From contig JAUMBQ010000007.1 of assembly GCA_032119595.1 (NCBI GenBank), positions 186,001 through 250,000 of the forward strand: a DNA stretch of 64,000 nucleotides, written 5' to 3'. The stretch is from JAGIBJ01 sp032119595. GTDB taxonomy: Bacteria; Actinomycetota; Thermoleophilia; Solirubrobacterales; Solirubrobacteraceae. Made by a program: the position numbers and the translations under genes. The notes under the pieces were generated by a model. The model saw only the letters and a list, made by a program, of their open reading frames with translations, was not told where the DNA came from and made no database searches. Below, piece after piece: positions 7,874 to 16,150 of this stretch; the first letter of the stretch is position 1, and each line of letters opens with the position of its first letter.

Positions 7874-9127
7874 ATGCCCGAGACGACGACCGACGTGGCG
7901 ATCGACCGCCCGTTCACCCTCCCGAACGGAACGGTCCTCCCGAACCGTCTCGTCAAGGCCGCGCTCTCCGAGCAGCTCGGCACCTACAGTGGCGCCCCCA
8001 CCCAGCAGCTCGAAACGCTCTTCCGGCGCTGGGCACAAGGCCGCTTTGGGCTGATCATCACCGGCAACGTGATGGTCGACCGCCGCGCGATCGGCGAGCC
8101 GCGCAACGTCGTCGTCGAGGACGAGCGCCACCTGCCGCAGCTCAAGGCATGGGCGTCGGCCGCTCGGTCGGGCGGCGGCTCGGCGTGGGTGCAGGTCAAC
8201 CACCCGGGGCGCCAGACCCCGCGGGTCTTGTCGCCGCGCCCCGTCGCCCCATCGGCGATTGGCATCAAGATCTCGGGCCAGTTCGCGAAGCCGCGCGCCC
8301 TCACGGATCCGCAGATCCACGAGCTCATCGAGCGGTACGCCCGCACCGCCGAGATCGCCGTGAAGGCGGGCTTCGACGGCGTCCAGATCCACGGTGCCCA
8401 CGGCTACCTCGTGAGCCAATTCCTCTCACCGCTCTCCAATCAGCGCAGCGACGCGTGGGGCGGCGACCCCGAGCGCCGAATGCGCTTCCTGCTCGAGATC
8501 GTCCGCGCGACCCGCGAACGGATCGGGCCAGACGCCGGTCTCGGCGTGAAGCTCAACTCCGCCGACTTCCAGCGAGGCGGCTTCACCGAGGAGGAGTCGA
8601 TGGGCGTCGTAGAGGCACTCTCCGCCGAAGGCCTCGATCTCCTTGAGATCTCTGGCGGAACGTACGAAAAGGCCGCCATGATGGGCTCCGGCCACGCTCA
8701 GCGTGAGAGCACCAAGCAGCGCGAGGCCTACTTCCTGGAGTACGCGGAGGCCGTTCGCGCCCGTGCCGCCATGCCCCTGATGCTCACCGGCGGGCTGCGC
8801 TCGCGCGCAGCGATGGACGAAGCCCTCGCCAGCGGTGCCATCGACCTCATCGGGCTCGGACGCCCCGCGTGCCTGGATCCCGACCTGCCCCGCAAGCTCG
8901 TGGACGGCACCCTCGCCGCGGCACCCGGCACTCGCGACCTGCGAACCGGCGTGAAGGTGCTCGACGACATCTCCGAACTCGGCTGGCACACCATGCAGCT
9001 CTGGCGGCTCGGCGCCGGCAAGGACGCACAGCCGGGCCGTGCACCGCTGCTCTCCGTCGGCCAGTACATCGCCAACACGGTGATCGGCGGCGGCGTGCGG
9101 CTGGTCAAGCGCGCGCCCCGCTACTGA
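7874..9127 (+). CDS. NADH:flavin oxidoreductase, Old Yellow Enzyme family
   Basis: 417 residues. It is an FMN-dependent ene-reductase type TIM barrel. It shows VLPNRLVKAALSEQLGTYSG near the N-terminus, VQVNHPGRQTPR, the substrate-binding/FMN motif FDGVQIHGAHGYLVSQFLSP near residue 170, and the closing segment MLTGGLRSRAAMDEAL with LIGLGRPACLDPDLP. No C-terminal FeS/flavin domain of the 2,4-dienoyl-CoA reductase kind is present. The natural substrate is unknown. It stands alone, transcribed on the plus strand from a near-leaderless start. Confidence 0.9.
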   Translation: MPETTTDVAIDRPFTLPNGTVLPNRLVKAALSEQLGTYSGAPTQQLETLFRRWAQGRFGLIITGNVMVDRRAIGEPRNVVVEDERHLPQLKAWASAARSGGGSAWVQVNHPGRQTPRVLSPRPVAPSAIGIKISGQFAKPRALTDPQIHELIERYARTAEIAVKAGFDGVQIHGAHGYLVSQFLSPLSNQRSDAWGGDPERRMRFLLEIVRATRERIGPDAGLGVKLNSADFQRGGFTEEESMGVVEALSAEGLDLLEISGGTYEKAAMMGSGHAQRESTKQREAYFLEYAEAVRARAAMPLMLTGGLRSRAAMDEALASGAIDLIGLGRPACLDPDLPRKLVDGTLAAAPGTRDLRTGVKVLDDISELGWHTMQLWRLGAGKDAQPGRAPLLSVGQYIANTVIGGGVRLVKRAPRY

Positions 9128-9201
9128 GCATCCGCGGGGCCAGACCCGCTTCTGGAGTGCCGTGCGTCCACGGGCCAACGCAGCATCGGGCGGATGGGTA
9201 C

Positions 9202-9207
9202 TAGCCT
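9202..9207 (+). promoter_or_regulatory. -10 box setting the YgfZ start
   Basis: TAGCCT ends 7 bases before GTG 9215. The alternative ATG at 9194 would lie upstream of this box, so GTG 9215 is preferred. Confidence 0.5.
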
Positions 9208-9214
9208 CCTTGAC

Positions 9215-10237
9215 GTGGTGAACGAACCGCAGCTCTCCGGCCCCCCGGCGATCGAAATCGTGTCCCTGAGCAGCAGCGCCGAGCGCGCCCTGCGCTGTGG
9301 CGCCGCCCTGCTCGACCGTTCTGAACGCGGCAAGCTGGCGCTCACCGGCGAGGATGCTGCGGAGTGTCTCAACGGCCAAGTCACAAACGACGTGATGACC
9401 GTCGAGCCGGGCTGCGGCAAGTACGCGACCTTCCTCACGACGAAGGGCCAGATGCTCGGCGACCTGCGCATCGTGCGCACGGCCGACACGTTGGAGCTCG
9501 ACACCGAACGCGCGACCCTCCAGCCGCTCTTTGACCTCCTCCGCGTCGCGACGGTCGGGCACGACGCCGAACTCCACAAGCGCACGCTCCAGCGCGGCCT
9601 GATCTCGCTCGTGGGCCCCCGTGCCAAGGTCGTCGCGCAGGTCGAGGACCTCGGCTCCTGCGAGTTCCGCAACGCCCCCTTCACCGTCAGCGGCATTCCT
9701 GCGCACGTGATCGTGACCGAGTTCGGCGTCGACATTCTGTGTGCCGCCGAGGACGTCGAAGCGATCAAGGCGACCCTCGTGGAACGCGGCGCGACGACCA
9801 TCACCGACGCCGAACTCGAGGTCGCCCGCATCTCCAAAGGCCGCCCCCGCTTCGGCGTCGAACTCGATGAGCGCACGATGCCTCAGGAGGCCGGCCTCAA
9901 TGATCGCGCCGTCAGCTTCACCAAGGGCTGTTACGTCGGCCAGGAGACGGTCGCCCGCCTCTTCTACCGCGGGAAACCCAACCGACACCTGCGGGGACTG
10001 AGATTCGCCGAGGCTCCCACGGGCGACGGCACGGTGACCTTCGGCGACAAGCCGGTCGGCCAGGTCCGCCGGGTCGCGGATTCCCCGCTCGTCGGCACCG
10101 TCGCGATGGCGATCCTGCGCCGCGAGGTCGAGCCTGGCGCGACCGTCGAATGCGGCGGGACCACAGCCCAAGTCGTCGATCTGCCCTTCGCGCGCACCGA
10201 GCGTGGAACCGCGCGCTGCGAAGACGCCTCAGCTTGA
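9215..10237 (+). CDS. ygfZ: YgfZ/GcvT-like folate-binding protein
   Basis: About 340 residues. The family binds tetrahydrofolate and supports assembly or repair of certain iron-sulfur enzymes. The hallmark KGCYVGQETVARLFYRGKPN near residue 235 contains the conserved K-G-C-Y-x-G-Q-E signature with its cysteine. The N-terminal half has LTGEDAAECLNGQVTNDV and YATFLTTKGQMLGDLRI, also typical. GTG 9215 is favoured by the -10-like TAGCCT just upstream; ATG 9194 would add 7 residues. Confidence 0.9.
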   Translation: MVNEPQLSGPPAIEIVSLSSSAERALRCGAALLDRSERGKLALTGEDAAECLNGQVTNDVMTVEPGCGKYATFLTTKGQMLGDLRIVRTADTLELDTERATLQPLFDLLRVATVGHDAELHKRTLQRGLISLVGPRAKVVAQVEDLGSCEFRNAPFTVSGIPAHVIVTEFGVDILCAAEDVEAIKATLVERGATTITDAELEVARISKGRPRFGVELDERTMPQEAGLNDRAVSFTKGCYVGQETVARLFYRGKPNRHLRGLRFAEAPTGDGTVTFGDKPVGQVRRVADSPLVGTVAMAILRREVEPGATVECGGTTAQVVDLPFARTERGTARCEDASA

Positions 10238-10274
10238 CCGGGCCACGCTGGCCCCGCCAGCACCTCAGCGGCGA

Positions 10275-10308
10275 TACACTCCGCGCGCTAGCGCGCGCAC
10301 TGCCGCTG
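10275..10308 (+). promoter_or_regulatory. ccr promoter-proximal -10 box and leader palindrome
   Basis: GATACACT around 10273-10280 matches an extended -10 box about 85 bases before the ccr start. The leader it would produce contains the palindrome GCGCGCTAGCGCGC (10283-10296), nested between CAGCGGC (10266) and GCCGCTG (10302). Unlike most genes here, ccr would therefore have a structured leader. Confidence 0.4.
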
Positions 10309-10364
10309 GTTTGGCGCCGGTCTCCGCCGACGCCGCTCTGAACACCCTGCGAGGAAGGACCGCC

Positions 10365-11621
10365 GTGGCTGTAGACATCAGCACCGTCGCGACGATCGAC
10401 ACCGAACCCGGACAGCTCCCCAGCACGATGGCTGCTTGGGTCATTCGTCAGGAGCGCGAAGGCGAGCCGAAGGACGCCATGCAGCTCGAGGAGGTCGACG
10501 TCCCGGAGCCCGCGGCGTTCGAGGTCATCGTGCGCGTCATGGCCGCCGGCGTGAACTTCAACAACGTCTGGGCCTCGCTCGGCAAGCCGATCTCGATCTT
10601 CCGGTACGGCGACCACCCGGAGTTCGGCCATCACATCGGCGGCTCCGACGCCTCCGGCATCGTGTGGAAGGTCGGCCCCGGCGTCACGCGCTGGAAGGTC
10701 GGCGACGAGGTCATCGTCCACTGCAACCAGGCGTCCTACGAGGACGTCGAGGTCCACGGCCTGGACCCGATGGCCGCGCCGTCGCAGAAGATCTGGGGCT
10801 ACGAGACCACCTGGGGCTCGTTCGCGCAGTTCACCAAGGTCCAGGCGCAGCAGCTCCTCAAGAAGCCGCCGAGCCTCTCCTGGGAAGAAGCGGCGTCGTA
10901 CGGCCTCACGTACTTCACCGCCTACCGCATGCTCATGACCCGCGGCGGCCTCAAGGCCGGCCAGAAGGTCCTGATCTGGGGCGCCGCTGGCGGCCTCGGT
11001 GTCTTCGCTACGCAGCTCGTCAAGGCGGCGGGCGGCGAGTCGGTCGGCGTGGTGTCGTCCGACGAGAAGGGCGAGCTCGTCAAGCGCCTCGGTGCGACGG
11101 ACTACATCAACCGCAACGACTTCAAGGGCATGATGCGCAAGGGCGGTGAGGAAGGCGCCGAAGAGAAGGCACGCTTCCTCGTCTCCCGCGACTTCTCCAA
11201 GAAGGTCGCCGAGATGCTCGGTGGAGCCCCGGACATCGTCTTCGAGCATGTCGGCACCGCCACGTTCCCGACGTCGGTGCTTACGGTCAAGCCGTTCGGC
11301 AAGGTCGTCATCTGCGGCGCGACGTCGGGCTTCAACCTCGACTTCGACGTGCGGTACCTCTGGATGAAGCAGAAGGAGATCGTCGGCTCGCACTTCGCAA
11401 ACGCGTACGAGTGCATGCTTGCGAACGAACTCATCTCCGAGGGCAAGATCCAGCCGGTGCTGTGGAAGACCCTCGGGTTCGACCAGGTCGCCGAAGCGCA
11501 TCAGCTCATGTACGAGAACAAGCACTCGGGCAAGATCTCCGTGCTGGTCGGCGCGACCGAGCCCGGTCAGGGCCGCACCGCCGAGGGTCCGGGCGCGATC
11601 TACGCAGAAGTTGGTGCCTGA
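10365..11621 (+). CDS. ccr: Crotonyl-CoA carboxylase/reductase
   Basis: 418 residues. It reductively carboxylates crotonyl-CoA to ethylmalonyl-CoA with NADPH, the key step of the ethylmalonyl-CoA pathway. It is an MDR-fold enzyme: GVNFNNVWASLGKPISIF near residue 60, then WGYETTWGSFAQF, the cofactor loop LIWGAAGGLGVFATQLVK near 205, DIVFEHVGTATFP near 290, and KEIVGSHFANAYE near 340 with the conserved His of the CO2 site. These are carboxylating-enzyme features rather than plain quinone reductase ones. GTG 10365 is preceded by GAGGAAGG at ideal distance; the frame stays open to 10203 inside ygfZ, but that part is not family-like. The stop overlaps the next start in TGATG. Confidence 0.93.
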   Translation: MAVDISTVATIDTEPGQLPSTMAAWVIRQEREGEPKDAMQLEEVDVPEPAAFEVIVRVMAAGVNFNNVWASLGKPISIFRYGDHPEFGHHIGGSDASGIVWKVGPGVTRWKVGDEVIVHCNQASYEDVEVHGLDPMAAPSQKIWGYETTWGSFAQFTKVQAQQLLKKPPSLSWEEAASYGLTYFTAYRMLMTRGGLKAGQKVLIWGAAGGLGVFATQLVKAAGGESVGVVSSDEKGELVKRLGATDYINRNDFKGMMRKGGEEGAEEKARFLVSRDFSKKVAEMLGGAPDIVFEHVGTATFPTSVLTVKPFGKVVICGATSGFNLDFDVRYLWMKQKEIVGSHFANAYECMLANELISEGKIQPVLWKTLGFDQVAEAHQLMYENKHSGKISVLVGATEPGQGRTAEGPGAIYAEVGA

Positions 11622-11938
11622 TGGCGTCGTACTCCTTCCACATCTCGTTCTACGCGACGGGTCTGCGCGGCGATGACGTGGAGGCGGCGCTGAACCAGCT
11701 CGCCCCCATCTCAGCTCGCTACGGCGCAGGCCATTGGGCCGTCTACCGGTCTGCCGAGGACCGCTACAAGTTCCTGATGGTCGTCGACTTCGCCGAGAAG
11801 CAGGCGTTTCAGCACTTCTGGTACGGCGATGAGGCGGTGGAGTTCCGGACGGAAATGTCTGGCGCTTACCAAAACCCGGTGGTCTACGTCCCGCACGAGA
11901 TCGCAACCGAGGGCTCGGCCGTCGTCACGAACGTCTGA
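11621..11938 (+). CDS. Small protein translationally coupled to ccr, unknown
   Basis: 105 residues, no signal or membrane segment. It begins MASYSFHISFYATGLRGDDV and contains YGAGHWAVYRSAEDRYKFLM and FAEKQAFQHFWYGDEAVEF. The beta-alpha-beta pattern with aromatic residues resembles small ferredoxin-like (dimeric alpha-beta barrel) proteins, but I do not recognise the family. The start ATG shares one base with the ccr stop (TGATG), so it is almost certainly co-translated and may serve the same pathway. Confidence 0.7.
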   Translation: MASYSFHISFYATGLRGDDVEAALNQLAPISARYGAGHWAVYRSAEDRYKFLMVVDFAEKQAFQHFWYGDEAVEFRTEMSGAYQNPVVYVPHEIATEGSAVVTNV

Positions 11939-11979
11939 CGCTCCGGGCGCTCGCGCGCCCGATCGCGAAACGAACCCGG

Positions 11980-12010
11980 GGGCCGGGGCGCCATCGCGGC
12001 GCCTTGGCCC
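11980..12010 (+). terminator. GC-rich hairpin after the ccr operon
   Basis: GGGCCGGGGCGCC, loop ATCGC, then GGCGCCTTGGCCC, pairing at 11 of 13 positions, beginning about 40 bases past the stop. It is followed by TTGGTCGTTCC, modestly T-rich. Confidence 0.5.
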
Positions 12011-12149
12011 TTGGTCGTTCCGGTGGCCAGGAACGTGCCGGAAGCAGGTGTTTTCGCGCCAGTTGACCGCCGACGTCCGGCCACCAGACCGCACTGAGCG
12101 AGCCAGTTGCTGAACACTCCGCCTAACGCAACAACGACTGCGTGGGTGA

Positions 12150-12166
12150 ACGTTGACGTACAACGT
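12150..12166. promoter_or_regulatory. Palindrome in promoter region of the coiled-coil gene
   Basis: ACGTTG, 5 bases, CAACGT: a perfect 6-bp inverted repeat including a TTGACG that could be a -35 box; TACGGT at 12179 could be a -10 box, though the 20-base spacing is long. It could be an operator; the regulator is unknown. Confidence 0.3.
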
Positions 12167-12266
12167 GCCGTCTTGGCCTACGGTAGACCTCGCGGACCAC
12201 GTCCGTCCCAACCGCCCACGCACCCTGGATCACGGGGCGGGGCATCCCACCCCAGACCGGAGCCAC

Positions 12267-13091
12267 GTGGATCCATCCGAACACCCGATGCCGAGCCGGC
12301 CCACCTGGGCAGCGAGCCGGCCTTCGCGCACGCCGACCGGGCCGCCGGGGTTGGCCGCACTCGTCGATGCCGAGCGCAGCGCGCTGCGCGAACACCACGA
12401 TCGGTTGCGGATGCTCGACGAAGCTGAGCGAGAGGTCAAGGTCCGCGCGACCGATGTGGAGACGGCCCTGAGCCGCCAACGCAAGGTGCAGGGCGGCGCT
12501 CCTGGGATGCGCGACCGCCTCCGCACGAACGAGCACCAAGCACGCATGCTGGTGGCTGATGTGCGCTCGGCGGAAGCTGCCGCCACGAGCGCCGTCGAGG
12601 CAGCGAAAGTCCGCGTGCTGGCGTCCCAGCAGCGGCTCGACGAGATCCGTTCGATGATCGACGGCCTCGGGATGGCCGGAAAGCCGCTCCTGGAGGGCAT
12701 CCGTCGCCTCCCCGCGTTGCCACCGTCGACGGTCATGTTTCCGAGCATCGCCGCCTTCATCGAAGACCGTGCCGGGCGCGCCCAGGGCGACCGCCGCATC
12801 GAAGATCTCGTCGGCCGCCCACTCGGCGACCGTTGGGTCCTCGAAGACCCCGACCGGCCGTGGATCACCTCGCGCTGGCGGGCTGCCTGGTCGTGCGATG
12901 GCGATCACCCGCTCGATGAGATCTACGCCGTAGAACTCGTCATGCGGGCCCACCCCGTCCGCCGGGTGTACCTGTTCGGATCCGCGCCGGCGGTCCCCGG
13001 CGTCGCGCACATCATCGAGTCGACGATGACGCGTCAGGGTGAGCGCAACTCGCTTGCGGCGCTCGCCGCCATGATCGACACCCTGCGCTGA
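12267..13091 (+). CDS. Coiled-coil protein of unknown function
   Basis: About 274 residues. The N-terminal 35 residues are Pro/Ser/Thr-rich. Residues ~45-160 form a long charged helix with heptad-like spacing (LVDAERSALREHHDRLRMLD onwards), predicted coiled coil. The C-terminal ~110 residues look globular, with RIEDLVGRPLGDRWVLEDPD, YAVELVMRAHPVRRVYLFGS and ending AALAAMIDTLR. No domain recognised. Starts at GTG 12267 (GGAG upstream) or ATG 12288 are possible; the frame extends to a TTG at 12153, but that lies in the presumed promoter. Confidence 0.6.
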   Translation: MDPSEHPMPSRPTWAASRPSRTPTGPPGLAALVDAERSALREHHDRLRMLDEAEREVKVRATDVETALSRQRKVQGGAPGMRDRLRTNEHQARMLVADVRSAEAAATSAVEAAKVRVLASQQRLDEIRSMIDGLGMAGKPLLEGIRRLPALPPSTVMFPSIAAFIEDRAGRAQGDRRIEDLVGRPLGDRWVLEDPDRPWITSRWRAAWSCDGDHPLDEIYAVELVMRAHPVRRVYLFGSAPAVPGVAHIIESTMTRQGERNSLAALAAMIDTLR

Positions 13092-13167
13092 CCTCCGCGG
13101 ACGCATCCGAAGAGAGAGGCAGCGCACACGGGCGGAAACAGGATTACCACCCTGGGCCGACAACCCG

Positions 13168-13173
13168 TAGAGT
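13168..13173 (+). promoter_or_regulatory. -10 box of the TetR gene (leaderless)
   Basis: TAGAGT ends 6 bases before the ATG at 13180; no Shine-Dalgarno sequence between. Confidence 0.5.
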
Positions 13174-13179
13174 GGTCGG

Positions 13180-13881
13180 ATGTCCCCCGCATCGCAGACT
13201 GCCGATCATCGCGGTAGGAGCGCCGTCGATCCGCCCGATCCGTCACCGACGACGCCGCGCGGCCGCCGCGAGCGAACGCGCCAGGCGCTTCTCGACGCCG
13301 CTGGCGAGCTCTTCGCCAAGCAGGGCGTCGAGCGCACGACGGTCGAGGAGATCGCCGACAGCGCCGGGCTGTCGGTGGGATCGATCTACAAGCACTTCGC
13401 CAACAAGGAAGCGCTCGCCGTTGCGTTTGTCGACGAGTCGCTGACGATCGCCGAGGCGTACCTTCGGGTCGCGCTCGCCGCCGACACCCCGGTCGAGCGC
13501 CTCACGCAGGCGGGAGACGCCTACTTCCGATTCGCCCGCGAGAACGCGGCGGCCTGCCGGTTCGCGATCATGCGGTCCTTCGACCCATCTCCGACGGCCC
13601 ACACCGATCCGATCGACCGCGCGATGTCGAAGCGCATCCAGCGGATCCTGCTCACGATCGCCACCGACCTCAAGGCCGCGATGGACGCGGGCCTCATGCG
13701 CCGACTCCCGGTCGACGAGGCGATGATCTTCATCTGGGGAGCTTGGAGCGGCGTGACGCACCTCGTGCTCCGTCAGGATCCGATGCAGATCCCAGCCGAG
13801 CTCGGCGAGCGTTCCCTCGCGCTGGGCCGGACGCTCCTGATCGAGGCGCTGGGCCTCCCTAGCGAGGCCGCAGCCACCTGA
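13180..13881 (+). CDS. TetR-family transcriptional regulator
   Basis: 233 residues. After a 30-residue polar leader comes the TetR DNA-binding domain: TRQALLDAAGELFAKQGVER, TVEEIADSAGLSVGSIYKHF and NKEALAVAFVDE, the YKHF recognition helix being typical. The C-terminal ligand domain (residues ~95-225) is unassigned. It ends 16 bases from the convergent glutathione peroxidase gene, so its targets cannot be told from position alone. Confidence 0.92.
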   Translation: MSPASQTADHRGRSAVDPPDPSPTTPRGRRERTRQALLDAAGELFAKQGVERTTVEEIADSAGLSVGSIYKHFANKEALAVAFVDESLTIAEAYLRVALAADTPVERLTQAGDAYFRFARENAAACRFAIMRSFDPSPTAHTDPIDRAMSKRIQRILLTIATDLKAAMDAGLMRRLPVDEAMIFIWGAWSGVTHLVLRQDPMQIPAELGERSLALGRTLLIEALGLPSEAAAT

Positions 13882-13896
13882 GCGGCGGCCGGTCGC

Positions 13897-14385
13897 TCAG
13901 CTGGCGATCGCCGCTTCGATCGCCTCGACGACCTCGTCGGATTCCGGCTCGACCGTCGGCCGGAATCGCTGCAGCACGCGGCCATCGGCCGACACGAGGA
14001 ACTTTTCGAAGTTCCACTGCACGTCGCCTGCTTCTCCAGCCGCGTCGGCCGTCTCGACCAACGTCGCGTAGAGCGGATGACGAGCGTCACCGTTGACGTC
14101 GAGCTTCTCGGTTAGCGGGAACGTCGCGCCGTACGTGGTGGAGCAGAACGTCTGGATCTCCTCCTCCGTCCCGGGCTCCTGGCCGCCGAACTGGTTACAC
14201 GGTGCACCAAGCACGGTGAAGCCTTGATCGCCGAACCGCTTCTGCAGGTTCTCCAGGCCGGTGTACTGCGGTGTGAGGCCGCATTTGGAGGCGACGTTCA
14301 CCACGAGCACGGTCTTGCCGGCGACCGCGTCGTCAGGCAGCTGGCCGCCCGAGAGGGCCTTGAGGTCGACGTTCAGGAGAGACAT
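13897..14385 (-). CDS. Glutathione peroxidase-family thiol peroxidase
   Basis: 162 residues. It reduces hydroperoxides; Cys-type bacterial members usually use thioredoxin. The catalytic tetrad is visible: Cys35 in NVASKCGLTPQYTGLENL, Gln in GAPCNQFGGQEPG, Trp and Asn in DVQWNFEKFLV. The peroxidatic residue is Cys, not selenocysteine. The resolving Cys in FCSTTYG fits the thioredoxin-type group. ATG 14385 is chosen over 14394 because TAGGAT (14393-14398, minus strand) ends 7 bases upstream of it, again leaderless. Confidence 0.92.
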   Translation of the reverse strand: MSLLNVDLKALSGGQLPDDAVAGKTVLVVNVASKCGLTPQYTGLENLQKRFGDQGFTVLGAPCNQFGGQEPGTEEEIQTFCSTTYGATFPLTEKLDVNGDARHPLYATLVETADAAGEAGDVQWNFEKFLVSADGRVLQRFRPTVEPESDEVVEAIEAAIAS

Positions 14386-14395
14386 GGGCCGCATC

Positions 14396-14752
14396 CTAGA
14401 AGGCCTCTGCGGCGACCCCGGTGCGTACCTGCCGCTCGCGGATGAGGAGGTAGGCGATCAGGCCGACCGCCACGCCGGGCACGAACCCGAGCAGGAGCGC
14501 GATCCAACCGCGCCGCACGCCCAGCGCGACGGCTTCGTAGACCACCCAGATCGCGAGCACCGCGTAGCTGGAGAAGATATCGAGGGCGTAGCCCGCGGCG
14601 AACGGGTTGACGAATCCGTCGCCGAGCGCACCGATCACGTCGAAGCCATGGCGTTCGATCATCGGCGGGATCACGACCACCACGAAGGCGATCGTGAACA
14701 CCGCTCCGACGGCGATCAGCGCGAGGGTGCGAAGGCGGGCGGCGCGTTCCAT
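14396..14752 (-). CDS. Small membrane protein, DUF2834-like
   Basis: 118 residues with three predicted membrane helices (about 10-30, 57-77, 85-105), preceded by MERAAR and ending with a short polar tail after LIAYLLIRERQ. The pattern of aromatic loop, helix, VYEAVALGVRRGW, then a helix ending in LIRER matches DUF2834 membrane proteins. Function unknown. TACGGT sits 6 bases before the ATG on the minus strand. It is only 10 bases upstream of the GPx start, so the two may also be read together. Confidence 0.7.
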   Translation of the reverse strand: MERAARLRTLALIAVGAVFTIAFVVVVIPPMIERHGFDVIGALGDGFVNPFAAGYALDIFSSYAVLAIWVVYEAVALGVRRGWIALLLGFVPGVAVGLIAYLLIRERQVRTGVAAEAF

Positions 14753-14896
14753 GGGCCGACCGTACCCCAGCCGCGCCGCGAATCGCTGCCCTGAGAGCGC
14801 CCTATCGCGCCGCAGATTCCGTTCGGTCGGAGCCGGTTTAGGCCGCCAGGCCGGGCCGGATCCGACCGGACGGAAGATGCAAGCGAGAGGGTGCTC

Positions 14897-15184
14897 TCAG
14901 CCTTTTTCCAATGGGGCCATGGAGAGACCGGCTGAGGACAGTTGGTCCCAGTAATGCTCGGCGAGCTCGAGGTGGCCGGACCAGACGATGGCCTGTCCGG
15001 TGTTGTGAATCTGGTTCGCGAGTGCGAGGCCCTGGTCGATGGAGACGCCCGGCAGGGTGCTTGCGAGAGCGCTGGAAACGCTTTCGAAGGTGTTGTGGTC
15101 GTCGTTGAGAACGATGACGCGCCAGGCGCCGCCGAGACCGGTATCAGGGCCCGCGACACTCGGAAGCGTTGCGGTATTGGTCAT
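14897..15184 (-). CDS. clpS: ATP-dependent Clp protease adaptor ClpS
   Basis: 95 residues from ATG 15184. ClpS hands N-end-rule substrates to a Clp unfoldase. The core WRVIVLNDDHNTF contains the conserved N-D-D triplet (residues 28-30) that contacts the substrate N-terminus, and NQIHNTGQAIVW contains the conserved His. The N-terminal 20 residues are flexible, as in the family. The frame continues upstream by 22 codons, but those residues are not family-like. No clpA/clpC or clpP lies nearby. Confidence 0.92.
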   Translation of the reverse strand: MTNTATLPSVAGPDTGLGGAWRVIVLNDDHNTFESVSSALASTLPGVSIDQGLALANQIHNTGQAIVWSGHLELAEHYWDQLSSAGLSMAPLEKG

Positions 15185-15289
15185 AGCGGGCTTCCGAATG
15201 TACGCGACGGAGCGCCGAGCTTCAAGAGGGAATGTGGCGCCGGGGCGCAAGCGGGCGCCGCCACCGACGTGCGCCGCTGAGTCGCCGGC

Positions 15290-16150
15290 CTACCGGTTCG
15301 CGAGGCGTTCCCGCTCGATCTGGAGTCCGTGCCACAGCGTCTCCGCCGGCATGGTGGTCGCGTAGCCGGTGACGCGCGCCTCGCCGGTCGCGGCGCCCAC
15401 GGCGGCGGCGAGCACGCGCCCCCACGTCTCGGCGTCGAGCTCGGCGGCGAGGTCGCCGAAATGCTTCAGCCCGGCGCGGGTGCGGGCGATGTGGAGGGTG
15501 ACGTCGTCGTACGCGCCGAAGTGGGTCAGCATCAGGCGCGTCGGCCGCCATGCCTCGATCGCGTCGAGCGAGCGGTTCCAGGCCTCGCGGTCGATGTCGG
15601 GCGGCGTCGTCATCGGGAGCACGAACTGGTGGCCCGGCAACCGCACGCTGGCGGTGTCGCCGACGTACGCGTCGCCGGTGAGCGTGTTCAGGAACGAGAC
15701 GTGGTGCTTGGCGTGGCCGGGTGTCTCGGCGACGATGAACTCGTCGATCTTCTCGCCGTCGCGCACGATCCGCACGCGCGCTTCAGGGACGGGTGCGATC
15801 TCGCCGAAGAGCCTCGCCAGCTCCTGCGCGCCGCCGTACACCTGCTCCGCTGACGCGATGAGCCGCTCGGGCGCGATGAGGTGGCGGGAGCCGCGCTCGC
15901 TCACCCAGACCTCAGCGTCCGGATGCTCCCGCAGCAGCACACCAACTCCGCCGCTGTGGTCGAGGTGGATGTGCGTGATCAGGATGCGGCGCAGTGCCGC
16001 GCCTCCGAGCGCGTCGCGGATCGCATCGAGCGAGACGGTCGGGCCGGGGTCAACGATCGTGTGATCGTCAACGCGCCAGCAGCAGATCTGCTGGGCTTGG
16101 CCGAGGTAGCGGACGTCGATCGGGCGTGCCTGCGGGACTGGTGCGCTCAT
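15290..16150 (-). CDS. Metallo-beta-lactamase fold hydrolase
   Basis: 286 residues. It has the binuclear metal motif THIHLDHSGGVGVLL near residue 70, a histidine in AETPGHAKHHVSFL, and an aspartate in GDAYVGDTASVRLPG, in the glyoxalase-II/MBL order. The preceding VDDHTIVDPGPTVS is typical. Its ATG overlaps the stop of the upstream alpha/beta hydrolase gene (ATGA), so the two hydrolases are one coupled operon. Substrate unknown; thioesters or lactones are possible. Confidence 0.88.
   Translation of the reverse strand: MSAPVPQARPIDVRYLGQAQQICCWRVDDHTIVDPGPTVSLDAIRDALGGAALRRILITHIHLDHSGGVGVLLREHPDAEVWVSERGSRHLIAPERLIASAEQVYGGAQELARLFGEIAPVPEARVRIVRDGEKIDEFIVAETPGHAKHHVSFLNTLTGDAYVGDTASVRLPGHQFVLPMTTPPDIDREAWNRSLDAIEAWRPTRLMLTHFGAYDDVTLHIARTRAGLKHFGDLAAELDAETWGRVLAAAVGAATGEARVTGYATTMPAETLWHGLQIERERLANR

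Noticed and set aside
12153..12266. TTG-started N-terminal extension of the coiled-coil gene
   Set aside because: It runs through a promoter-like region with a palindrome; later GTG/ATG starts fit better.
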